Shown: positions 1-5,916, counted from the first letter of the stretch. The stretch is DNA of 6,468 nucleotides from an uncultured Clostridia bacterium (GCA_934292955.1 CAKQXZ010000101.1:1-6468); one strand, 5' to 3'. The notes: generated by a model from the letters alone, not told the origin. Numbers and translations are program-made.

Positions 1-240
1 CTCAAAAACAAAATCGACGAACTGTCTTCGTACAGCGAAGTCCTTATTTATTCGGAAGAAAACGGAGTTTACTATATTTCATACGGCGAAGGCAAATTCG
101 GATATCTCGCCAAAACCGATATCGTAAAAAAAGGCGACTATGTAAAACGCGCCGTAATCGTTGCCGTTCTGCTGTCGCTGTCGTTATGCCTGACTTTCAT
201 TTTCTTCGAAAACAAATATTTATACCGCGATAAAAAATAA
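1..240 (+). CDS. 3' end of a membrane-anchored protein of unknown function (5' end outside window)
   Basis: Frame 1 is open from the first base to a TAA at 238-240, giving 79 residues. The first 50 or so are polar and include GKFGYLAKTDIVKKGDY, which loosely resembles the end of an SH3-like or beta-barrel module (inference only). A single hydrophobic stretch, RAVIVAVLLSLSLCLTFIFF at about residues 51-70, is flanked by basic residues. A short charged tail, ENKYLYRDKK, follows. The visible part therefore looks like a soluble domain with a C-terminal membrane anchor, or the last helix of a larger membrane protein. A terminator follows about 35 bases after the stop, so this is the last gene of its transcript. 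I do not recognise the family. Reading frame and stop are clear; function is unknown. Confidence 0.7.
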   Translation, partial: LKNKIDELSSYSEVLIYSEENGVYYISYGEGKFGYLAKTDIVKKGDYVKRAVIVAVLLSLSLCLTFIFFENKYLYRDKK

Positions 241-274
241 CGCGGCTACAAGTAAATCAACCGTGTTATAGCAC

Positions 275-310
275 AAACCCGAAAGCCGTTCAGCGACTTC
301 CGGGTTTTTT
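275..310 (+). terminator. Rho-independent terminator of the left-edge gene
   Basis: AAACCCG (275-281) pairs with CGGGTTT (301-307). After one A-C mismatch, AAG/CTT extends the stem, and the loop is about 11 bases. Six Ts (305-310) follow on the plus strand. On the minus strand the A-C mismatch becomes a G-U pair, but no good T run follows, so the plus direction is favoured. The hairpin overlaps the last codons of the convergent gene that ends at 290. Confidence 0.75.
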
Positions 311-916
311 CATTTTAATTTCTCTGTATAATCGTTTGCAAGGCAATTCGTAAATTTCCGTGCCGCCGAACTTTCCGCCTGTATTTTTTTTGCCGCCCGC
401 AACACAGCAAATCGTTTTATCGGTTCCCACGCTTAAATAATCGATGCCGAAAGCGTAAGAGAAAAAACACGCTGCATTTTCGCGTTTTTCGTTGCAAAAG
501 TCGGGATATATGTCGATTATCGCACTACACCCGCATAAAGATAAAGCCTTTACAAGGTCGCAATCGAACCCGTCGTCGCCTATAAGAACACCTGCTTTCA
601 CGCCGTTAACGTTAAACGTTCCCACTCCGTAAGACGGCGAATATTTTCCGCTCCCGTCGTTTACGTCAAAAATAGAGCTTAGTCTGCCTTTTTCGAAAAG
701 AAACGCCGAAAGTCTTTTCAAGCCATGATTATCCGACGGCGCGCAGAACAAACAGGCGTTGCCTTGCTTTTTTGAAAGATGCCCGAGTTTCACAAGTTCT
801 TTTGTTTCTCCGCCGAGTTCTTTTTTATAATCGATTTCGCCTATAACCCCAAAAGGCACCACAGTCAGGTCGCACAGTCCCGCGTCGCCCGAAAAACTAT
901 TTATACTTACCCGCAT
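290..916 (-). CDS. Nitrilase-fold (carbon-nitrogen hydrolase-like) protein, apparently without catalytic residues
   Basis: I start this gene at ATG 916, giving 208 residues. The frame is open to an ATG at 1000, but a TATAAT at 946-941 lies downstream of that codon, and MRVSINSF matches the usual first beta-strand of nitrilases. The region GTFNVNGVKAGVLIGDDGFD (residues 99-118) aligns by eye with the nitrilase nucleophile elbow (GVLICYDxxFPE), followed by a helix and the strand CSAIIDIYP. The nucleophile Cys position is Gly113. The N-terminal VVPFGVIGE stands where family members have a Glu in a FPE-type motif, and the usual YRKxH lysine segment is replaced by DVNDGSG. With about 208 residues against a usual 260-280, it is probably a non-catalytic or highly diverged family member. 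It lies downstream of the rha operon but beyond a terminator, so a rhamnose role is not implied. The fold call is by eye and moderate; coding status is fairly secure. Confidence 0.6.
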   Translation of the reverse strand: MRVSINSFSGDAGLCDLTVVPFGVIGEIDYKKELGGETKELVKLGHLSKKQGNACLFCAPSDNHGLKRLSAFLFEKGRLSSIFDVNDGSGKYSPSYGVGTFNVNGVKAGVLIGDDGFDCDLVKALSLCGCSAIIDIYPDFCNEKRENAACFFSYAFGIDYLSVGTDKTICCVAGGKKNTGGKFGGTEIYELPCKRLYREIKMKKPGSR

Positions 917-940
917 TATCAGATTTACCCGCTCCCCGTC

Positions 941-970
941 ATTATATTCAGCACGGCTCGAAATCGTTAA
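941..970 (-). promoter_or_regulatory. Candidate promoter of the nitrilase-fold gene
   Basis: On the minus strand TTAACG (970-965) and a perfect TATAAT (946-941) are separated by 18 bases. Transcription would start near 934 and leave a short leader of about 18 bases before ATG 916. The GGGGAG/AGCGGG stretch around 937-929 is the only purine-rich ribosome-binding candidate and sits partly at the predicted start point. This promoter excludes the longer ATG at 1000. The -35 matches consensus at only four of six positions. Confidence 0.4.
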
Positions 971-1024
971 TCGGCAATCGCAAAAAAGGCGTAAAAACAA
1001 GGCTCAATAACCGCATAACGCCAT

Positions 1025-1069
1025 GCAAAAACGCCGATAATCGACTTATAGGTCGGTTTATCGGCGTTT
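1025..1069 (-). terminator. Rho-independent terminator of the rhaBAD operon
   Basis: AAACGCCGATAA (1029-1040) and TTATCGGCGTTT (1058-1069) form a perfect 12-bp stem. An inner CGAC/GTCG pairing extends it around a small loop. Read on the minus strand, the stem ends in five Ts (1031-1027). It begins 16 bases after the rhaD stop, as expected for the operon's end. The plus-strand side has only TTTAACGTTT and is weaker. Confidence 0.85.
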
Positions 1070-1084
1070 AACGTTTATATCAGA

Positions 1085-1894
1085 TTAGTCTATTATACCC
1101 TTTCTCGGAGTAAGATTAAATCTTTCGCAAAGCATTTTAAGTTGCTCGTCGGATATTTTATTGACCGTGCAATCTTTTGCCATAATGTAAAGTTGAGCGG
1201 TCTTTTCAACGGTTTCGATAAGCCCGAAAGTTTCGTCCATATCCTTACCCGTTCCGTAAATTCCGTGGTTCGTCCATACTACAAGACGATGTTCGTTCAT
1301 TTTTTCTGCGGTTGCTTCGCCTATTTCGTTTGTTCCGCAAACCATCCAGGGAAGAACGCCTACGCCGTCTGGGAAAACTACGATAGCTTCGGTATTATAC
1401 TGCCAGAGCGTGTGCGTAAACAGATTTTCGTCTACGGGAAGAACGGAACTCATAACGATGGTATAGGTCGGATGAGTGTGCATAACTATTCTGTGTTCGG
1501 GGTCTTTTTCAAGGCGAACGCTGTGAGTCATAAGGTGCGCGGGAAGTTCGGAAGTGAATTTTCCGCCGTCTTTATAACCCCATAAAAGTTCTGCGGTCTG
1601 CCCGTCTTTGCCAATTCTGAACAAACCGAGATTGGTTTCGGGATCGGCAGTTACGTTTTTGAAATATTTACCCGTGCCGGTAACCATAAAATATTTACCG
1701 ATAAGTTTTTCCGCTTTGAACCCGGTGGGAATTTCGCGGATAACCTTATCTACGTCAAGATATTCGGCAACCTGCTCTTCCGAAAGCAGATAACTTATGT
1801 TGCCGCCGTTTCTTTCGTCCCAGCCCTGACGATACATATTTGCCGTTACTTCGCACATTTCCTTAATAAAAGGCGCGGTCAGAATGTCTTTCAT
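1085..1894 (-). CDS. rhaD: L-rhamnulose-1-phosphate aldolase
   Basis: This class II, zinc-dependent aldolase cleaves L-rhamnulose-1-phosphate to dihydroxyacetone phosphate and L-lactaldehyde in the cytoplasm, the last step of the pathway. The length is 269 residues, against about 274 in E. coli. The N-terminal substrate-phosphate region NGGNIS (residues 29-34) is present, as is VTGTGKYF (71-78). SELPAH carries the catalytic Glu116. The zinc ligands are H139 and H141 in MHTHPTY and H210 in TNHGIYGTG. The start ATG (1894-1892) overlaps the rhaA stop by four bases (ATGA), which implies translational coupling. An AAGGAG inside the end of rhaA (1914-1909) is the likely ribosome site, although its 14-base spacing is long. 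It is the last gene of the operon, and a terminator follows. Function is very secure. Confidence 0.96.
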   Translation of the reverse strand: MKDILTAPFIKEMCEVTANMYRQGWDERNGGNISYLLSEEQVAEYLDVDKVIREIPTGFKAEKLIGKYFMVTGTGKYFKNVTADPETNLGLFRIGKDGQTAELLWGYKDGGKFTSELPAHLMTHSVRLEKDPEHRIVMHTHPTYTIVMSSVLPVDENLFTHTLWQYNTEAIVVFPDGVGVLPWMVCGTNEIGEATAEKMNEHRLVVWTNHGIYGTGKDMDETFGLIETVEKTAQLYIMAKDCTVNKISDEQLKMLCERFNLTPRKGIID

Positions 1895-3123
1895 CTTACG
1901 TTTTTCATCTCCTTTTCGTAATTTTCTATTTCACCGAAAAATTCGCTTTTTACATTGTTGCGTTTAAGATATTCTTCCCAAACGTCGCCGAAAGGATAGG
2001 TTTTCATCTTTTCGTTAAGATACATAAGTTCGGTAAAACGCGCTTCGTCCTGCAGTTTCGTCGTTTCTTCGTTGGGAAGGAGCAACGCCCACAGCAACGC
2101 TTTTTGCATATTGCGCATACCGATAATCCACGCCGCGACTCTGTTGATAGACGCGTCAAAATAATCGAGCCCTATAAGAACGCGCTGATCGGCGTTGTTT
2201 CTTATGATTTCTTTGGCAATTTCTTTAAGTTCGTCTTCGAATACTACGACGTGATCGCTGTCCCATCTTACGCCGCGGGTAACGTGCAGCGCGACTTTAT
2301 CGAAGAACGCGAGCATAGACGGAATTTTATCGGAAACGACTTCGGTAGGATGATAATGTCCGTTATCGAGCAGGCAGCAAAGCCCGTTGAGCGCGGCATA
2401 GTTCATATAGAATTCGCTTGAACCTACGGTGTAACTTTCAACGCCGATACCGAACACCTTGCTTTCCACCGAATCAACGATATATTCTTTGGGGTATTTG
2501 ACAGAATAAATCTCGTCAAGACTTGCTTTAAGGCGCATACGCGGTGCAAGACGGTTGCCGGGAACGTCTTTCAATCCGTCGGGAATCCACAGATTGTTAA
2601 GGCACGGGCTGCCCTGTTCTTTACCGATTTCGGCTGCGATTTTTCTGCACGCTTTAACGTGTTTTATCCAGAATTTACGCACGTTTTCGTCGGGCGAAGA
2701 AAGGGTTAAGCCGTTTTTCACCATCGGATGAGAGAAAAGCGTCGGGTTAAAATCTATGCCGATATCGCGTTTTTTAGCCCAGTCGATCCACGGTCTGAAA
2801 TCTTCTACGGTGAGTTCGTCAACGTCTTTTTTCTCTTTGGTCACGGCGTATATCGCGTGAAGATTGATACGTTTTTTACCGGGGATAAGCGCGAACGCAA
2901 AGTCCATATCCGCGGTCAATTCTTCAAAATTGCGCGCGCGATAGGGATAATTCCCCGTTGTCTGAATTCCGCCCGAAAGTTCGCCGTCCGATAAAAATCC
3001 CTTTACGTCGTCGCCTTGCCAGCAATGCATGGAAACGGGAATTTTCGAAAGTCTTTCAAGCGCTTTTTCAACGTCTACTCCTGCCTGAGCATAAATTCTC
3101 GCGGCATCTTCGAATCTGTTCAT
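1891..3123 (-). CDS. rhaA: L-rhamnose isomerase
   Basis: This enzyme interconverts L-rhamnose and L-rhamnulose in the cytoplasm, the first step of the pathway, using divalent metal in a TIM-barrel active site. The length is 410 residues (E. coli about 419), with near-identical blocks along the whole chain. VSMHCWQGDDV is at 30-40 and GGIQTTGNYP at 51-60. RINLHAIY is at 85-92 and FNPTLFSHP at 125-133. FGIGVESYTVGSSEFYM (224-240) carries metal ligand E229. LLDNGHYHPTE (251-261) carries D253 and H256. HVTRGVRWDSDHVV begins at H280 and includes D288 and D290. IGLDYFDASINR is at 317-328. The start ATG overlaps the rhaB stop in TAATG, and GAGGTG at 3135-3130 with a 6-base spacer gives a good ribosome site. 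The gene appears complete and intact. Confidence 0.97.
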   Translation of the reverse strand: MNRFEDAARIYAQAGVDVEKALERLSKIPVSMHCWQGDDVKGFLSDGELSGGIQTTGNYPYRARNFEELTADMDFAFALIPGKKRINLHAIYAVTKEKKDVDELTVEDFRPWIDWAKKRDIGIDFNPTLFSHPMVKNGLTLSSPDENVRKFWIKHVKACRKIAAEIGKEQGSPCLNNLWIPDGLKDVPGNRLAPRMRLKASLDEIYSVKYPKEYIVDSVESKVFGIGVESYTVGSSEFYMNYAALNGLCCLLDNGHYHPTEVVSDKIPSMLAFFDKVALHVTRGVRWDSDHVVVFEDELKEIAKEIIRNNADQRVLIGLDYFDASINRVAAWIIGMRNMQKALLWALLLPNEETTKLQDEARFTELMYLNEKMKTYPFGDVWEEYLKRNNVKSEFFGEIENYEKEMKNVR

Positions 3124-4427
3124 TATTTACACCTCATCTGAATTTTTATATTGCCGAGCGCGGTTGCCTCGATGGGCATCGCCACTACTTTTTTGTTTGA
3201 ATATTTTTCGGTAAGCGCGTTAAGATATTCGTTTTTCGCGCCGCCGCCTATTACATATATAGAATCGACCGTTGTACCGAGATTTTCTTCGATGTTCCTA
3301 ACGGCTTCGGCGTAGCTGTTTGCAAGGCTGTGGAATATGGAATTGAATAAATCGCCCGCGTTTTTCGGAGCCGCTTTTCCACTTCTCTTTAACAACTCTA
3401 AAATTGCATTTGTCATGTTTTTTGGCGCGTTCAAAGTCTGGTCGTTTACGTCGAAAATTTCGCAATAATCGGATTTTTTGACCATTTCGAAAATTTGATC
3501 GAACGATAAATTCTGTTCCTTTTTGGCGTTGTTAACAATCCACATACCCATTATGTTTTTAAGATAACGGTAGTAGCCGTTGCCGCCTTCGTTGCTGAAA
3601 TTGGACTTTAACGACTTTTCAGAAGCGTTGGCTTCGGGAATTTTTACACCTATAAGCGACCATGTTCCGCTTGACAAAATAACCGAGCCTTCGGGGCAAT
3701 CGACCGCTTCGTATGCGCTTGCCGTATCGTGCGAAGCGCAAGCGATAACAGTTGTGTTTCCGCCCAGTTCCTTTTCAATCTCAGGTTTGAATTTTCCCAC
3801 TTTTGCACCCGGTTTATTCAGTTTTTTGAATAAAATCGGCGGTAAATTGAGTTTTTCGATAATTTCGGGGTCAAATTCACGCGTTTTAAGATTTAATAAC
3901 GCACCCGTAGACGCATCGGTATATTCCTTAACTTTGTTGCCCGTAAGCAGATATTCGAGATATTCGGGGATCATAAGGAAGTCGGTTGCGTTATCGAGCC
4001 TGCCGTTAATTTTATCGTCATAGAGTTGATAAACGGTGTTGAATGCCTGATATTGAATGCCCGTGCGCGCATATAATTCTTTGAAAGGAATGATTTTATG
4101 CACTTCTTCGGACGACTTTATCGTACGGTCGTCGCGATAGGCGAAATGGGGATAAATTACACTTTCGCCGTTCAACAACACATAATCGACGCCCCAAGTG
4201 TCTATAGACATGCTTTTTATTGCGCCGTATTTCTTGAACGCAAGCGAGATTCCCGCTTTTACGTGATTAAAAATTTCGTCGGTATCCCAGACTAAATGAC
4301 CGTTTTGCTCTTTCATTCCGTTAGGAAAACGATAGATTTCGTCAAGAATAATTTCTCCGTCTTTTTCGTATCCCACAATGTGGCGACCGCTCGACGCACC
4401 AAGATCGACGGCGAGATAATACTCCAT
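3123..4427 (-). CDS. rhaB: Rhamnulokinase, lacking the usual C-terminal tail
   Basis: This FGGY-family sugar kinase uses ATP to phosphorylate L-rhamnulose to L-rhamnulose-1-phosphate. The N-terminal phosphate-binding loop DLGASSGR is at residues 8-15. SIDTWGVDYVLL is at 74-85 and AYRDDR at 96-101. The catalytic base is Asp234 in ASHDTASAYE, and SSGTWSLIG is at 252-260. The C-terminal ATP site has VIGGGAKNEYLN at 392-403 and the adenosine motif IEATALGN at 419-426. The protein ends eight residues later, at 434. Family members such as E. coli RhaB (489) continue for roughly 45-60 residues with further helices. The next gene starts at once and is complete, so this tail is missing rather than frameshifted away. 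The start at 4427 has AAGGGGGG 12 bases upstream. It is the first gene of the operon. Identity is secure, but activity without the tail is uncertain. Confidence 0.93.
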   Translation of the reverse strand: MEYYLAVDLGASSGRHIVGYEKDGEIILDEIYRFPNGMKEQNGHLVWDTDEIFNHVKAGISLAFKKYGAIKSMSIDTWGVDYVLLNGESVIYPHFAYRDDRTIKSSEEVHKIIPFKELYARTGIQYQAFNTVYQLYDDKINGRLDNATDFLMIPEYLEYLLTGNKVKEYTDASTGALLNLKTREFDPEIIEKLNLPPILFKKLNKPGAKVGKFKPEIEKELGGNTTVIACASHDTASAYEAVDCPEGSVILSSGTWSLIGVKIPEANASEKSLKSNFSNEGGNGYYRYLKNIMGMWIVNNAKKEQNLSFDQIFEMVKKSDYCEIFDVNDQTLNAPKNMTNAILELLKRSGKAAPKNAGDLFNSIFHSLANSYAEAVRNIEENLGTTVDSIYVIGGGAKNEYLNALTEKYSNKKVVAMPIEATALGNIKIQMRCK

Positions 4428-4439
4428 AATTTTGTCATA

Positions 4440-4447
4440 CCCCCCTT
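4440..4447 (-). promoter_or_regulatory. Ribosome binding site of rhaB
   Basis: AAGGGGGG on the minus strand lies 12 bases before ATG 4427. It supports that start over an out-of-frame ATG at 4438 that begins immediately after the G run. Confidence 0.6.
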
Positions 4448-4456
4448 AAAGAGTTT

Positions 4457-4472
4457 GGCAGAAAGCACTGCC
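4457..4472 (-). promoter_or_regulatory. Short hairpin in the rhaB leader
   Basis: GGCAG (4457-4461) and CTGCC (4468-4472) form a 5-bp inverted repeat around a 6-base loop, inside the predicted rhaB 5' leader of about 52 bases. No T run follows, so it is not a terminator. It could be a minor leader structure or a small operator. It does not fit the catabolite-response consensus. Weak. Confidence 0.25.
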
Positions 4473-4485
4473 CGATTACTTCTAT

Positions 4486-4514
4486 ATTATAGCATTTTAT
4501 TTTTTCGTATTCAA
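4486..4514 (-). promoter_or_regulatory. rhaBAD promoter
   Basis: On the minus strand a weak -35, TTGAAT (4514-4509), is followed after exactly 17 bases by a perfect -10, TATAAT (4491-4486). Transcription would start near 4479, leaving a leader of about 52 bases before rhaB. The imperfect -35 fits a promoter that needs an activator, and candidate activator half-sites lie 5 bases upstream of it. Confidence 0.75.
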
Positions 4515-4519
4515 TGCAA

Positions 4520-4557
4520 AAACTTGACATTCATACTCTCGAAATTTGACATTTTTA
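4520..4557. promoter_or_regulatory. Candidate AraC-family operator: TTGACATT direct repeat
   Basis: AAACTTGACATTCATA (4520-4535) and AAATTTGACATTTTTA (4542-4557) match at 13 of 16 positions and are 22 bp apart, about two helical turns. AraC-family proteins typically bind such direct half-sites, as E. coli RhaS does beside the rhaBAD -35. The proximal copy ends 5 bp from the rhaB -35. The distal copy contains the -35 of the regulator's promoter. The first TTGACA has no suitably spaced -10, so it is not simply another promoter. The binding protein is inferred to be the adjacent regulator. Confidence 0.5.
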
Positions 4558-4575
4558 TAAATTTTGGTGTATAAT
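4546..4575 (+). promoter_or_regulatory. Promoter of the AraC-family regulator gene
   Basis: A perfect TTGACA (4546-4551) is followed after 18 bases by a perfect TATAAT (4570-4575). Predicted transcription starts near 4582, giving a leader of about 200 nt. Because the -35 lies inside the candidate operator, the regulator could repress its own synthesis. Confidence 0.75.
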
Positions 4576-4603
4576 CATGGCACATGAAGAAAAAAGCGTA
4601 AAA

Positions 4604-4737
4604 CGAAACAAAAAATTGCAATAAAAACTAAAAAGGGGCTGCCATAGAAAATGCCGGGGAAACAAAAATTGAAACCATTGTAAAAATTGCAACACAAAAA
4701 AAAGAAGGTTAAAAAGCGGCAGCCATGAAAATTACCA
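4604..4737 (+). repeat. Imperfect duplication in the A-rich leader of the regulator gene
   Basis: The stretch 4582-4780 holds no substantial gene. It contains AAAAATTGCAA at 4611-4621 and again at 4682-4692. AAAAAGGGGCTGCCAT (4630-4645) recurs as AAAAAGCGGCAGCCAT (4711-4726), matching at 14 of 16 positions; both copies continue into GAAAAT. A related GAAACAAAAA-TTG block occurs near 4604 and 4660. The GGCTGCC and GGCAGCC cores (4637-4643 and 4718-4724) are also exact inverted repeats, so a long-range 7-bp RNA stem is possible. Very short reading frames follow each copy: ATG 4651 gives 10 residues, and ATG 4725 gives 14 residues ending 11 bases before ATG 4781. Their translation is unproven. 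This may be a regulatory leader or just duplicated low-complexity sequence. Confidence 0.45.
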
Positions 4738-4780
4738 AGGGACGAAATAAGCCAAGCATTAAAAAATAGCGGTGAAAAAT

Positions 4781-5767
4781 ATGAACAAAGAATTGACTGA
4801 AAAATTGAGAAAGACGACCGACGAAGAACAGGAAATTATTAAAAACGGCAAGGTCGACCTTAACGGGTATACAAAAAGGAAAAGTAAAAAAATAAGCGGG
4901 GCGACGTATTTCGAAGACGGCGACGAAGTGTTTTTCAGACGGCACCCGCGGTTTGCGGAATTCCCGGAACACGGGCACGACTACACCGAAATTATGATTT
5001 GCGCCGAAGGGACGATTACGCACAGGATAAACGGCAACAGCGTTTCGCTCGGCGACGGCGACGTGCTTATTCTGAATAAATTCGCAAGGCACTCGATTGC
5101 AAAAACTTCGGCAACCGATCTCGGGCTGAATATTCTGCTTTCGGATAAGTATCTGCTCGGCTTTAACGAAAAAACCGACGACGATATTCTGAAAAAATTC
5201 TTTGAAGAAAACTTCCGCGCCAACGGCTCGCCCGCGTATATCGTTTTTAAGTCGGACGATAATCTTGTTATAAACAATCTGATTGAAAATCTGGTTGCGC
5301 TTTCGCTTTCGGATAAAAAGCACAATAAAAAACGTGCGGTCGTTTCTACGCTGACCGCACTGCTCGAACAGGTATCGGCTCTTTCTAAAAAAATTACCGT
5401 TTGCAAAAAGACCAATGAGTTTTTTGAGCCGTTTTTTGAATCGCGGGAAGAAAAATATAAAAGGCAGATTGAAAAATACGTTTCGGAAGAATTCGTTTGC
5501 GGCTCCCTTGCGGGATGCGCTCGGCTTATGGGGATAAACGAACAGTATCTTTCAAGACTGACAAAAAAACTGTTCGGGCAAAATTTCAAAACTCTGCTTA
5601 CCGACAAGCGGACGGAAGAAGGAGAAAAACTCCTTAAAAACAGCGACCTTACCGTAAGCGATATCGCCGCCGCAATCGGCTATGAAAATGTGTACGGGTT
5701 TAACGAAGCATTCAGAAAAAAACATGGGATTACTCCGTCGATTTGGAAAGAAAATGAATTGAAATAA
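4781..5767 (+). CDS. AraC-family transcriptional regulator, probable rhamnose regulator
   Basis: This cytoplasmic DNA-binding protein probably senses rhamnose or a derivative and controls the divergent rhaBAD operon. I prefer ATG 4781 (328 residues), which has GGTG six bases upstream. A GTG at 4772 would add three residues but has no visible ribosome site. The N-terminal half has a cupin-type sensor: HGHDYTEIMICAEG at about 64-77, then NGNSVSLGDGDVLILN and ARHSI. The C-terminal AraC/XylS domain at about 228-325 has two helix-turn-helix units: SLAGCARLMGINEQYLSRLT, and LTVSDIAAAIGY with FNEAFRKKHGITPSIW. These are the strongest family signatures. It is transcribed away from rhaB across a shared control region, which supports a role like RhaS or RhaR. 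No symbol is given because orthology to either is not established. Family call is secure; ligand is inferred from context. Confidence 0.93.
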   Translation: MNKELTEKLRKTTDEEQEIIKNGKVDLNGYTKRKSKKISGATYFEDGDEVFFRRHPRFAEFPEHGHDYTEIMICAEGTITHRINGNSVSLGDGDVLILNKFARHSIAKTSATDLGLNILLSDKYLLGFNEKTDDDILKKFFEENFRANGSPAYIVFKSDDNLVINNLIENLVALSLSDKKHNKKRAVVSTLTALLEQVSALSKKITVCKKTNEFFEPFFESREEKYKRQIEKYVSEEFVCGSLAGCARLMGINEQYLSRLTKKLFGQNFKTLLTDKRTEEGEKLLKNSDLTVSDIAAAIGYENVYGFNEAFRKKHGITPSIWKENELK

Positions 5768-5771
5768 AATT

Positions 5772-5812
5772 AAATAGCGTAAACCGTTTTTCGTGGCTTA
5801 CGCTATTTTTTT
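5772..5812 (+). terminator. Rho-independent terminator of the regulator gene
   Basis: AAATAGCGTAA (5772-5782) pairs perfectly with TTACGCTATTT (5798-5808). After one mismatch, CC/GG extends the stem. Seven Ts (5806-5812) follow. It begins four bases after the regulator stop. The minus-strand side is also T-rich (TTTAATTTTATTT), so it may stop convergent transcription too. Confidence 0.88.
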
Positions 5813-5829
5813 GTGGTTACTGATTATTG

Positions 5830-5916
5830 AAACGTGCGGCGCGGCGTTGGGGGTCGTGCGGCTTCGCCTGGATCCTTCGTGAGCCGAGCAAGTGAGCGGG
5901 ACTCAGGATGACGGGG
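5830..5916 (-). repeat. GC-rich dispersed-type palindromic repeat
   Basis: Read on the minus strand this stretch begins with CGTCATCCTGAG (5913-5902) and continues to CGAAGGATCCAGGCGAAGCC (5879-5860). It ends in a run rich in GCCGCGCCGCAC. The pairing of CATCCTGAG with CGAAGGATC is a pattern I recognise from short intergenic repeats that recur through many bacterial genomes. ATCCT/AGGAT ends and the small GGCTTCGCC hairpin (5860-5868) give it imperfect dyad symmetry. Its GC content contrasts sharply with the AT-rich flanks, and it sits between two convergent genes. Exact borders and copy number cannot be judged from a single copy. Confidence 0.5.

Noticed and set aside
917..1000. Longer start (ATG 1000) for the nitrilase-fold gene
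   Set aside because: The extra 28 residues do not resemble the family N-terminus, no ribosome site precedes them, and a TATAAT at 946-941 lies inside the extension.
2104..4023. Several plus-strand frames of 65-147 codons across rhaA and rhaB
   Set aside because: They are shadows of the strongly conserved minus-strand rha genes.
4454..4474. Catabolite-response (CcpA) site in the rhaB leader
   Set aside because: TTGGCAGAAAGCACTGCC has partial symmetry but does not keep the central CG or the TGWAA/TTWCA arms of the consensus.
4577..4624. A 15-codon frame starting ATGGCACATGAAG
   Set aside because: Its ATG lies only two bases after the -10 of the regulator promoter and therefore upstream of the predicted transcription start. 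It has no ribosome site.
4709..5607. Long minus-strand frames across the regulator gene
   Set aside because: They are antisense to a clear AraC-family protein and have no ribosome site or recognisable motifs.
5830..5916. CRISPR repeat or insertion-sequence end
   Set aside because: There is no spaced array, no transposase, and no visible target-site duplication; it is only one palindromic unit.
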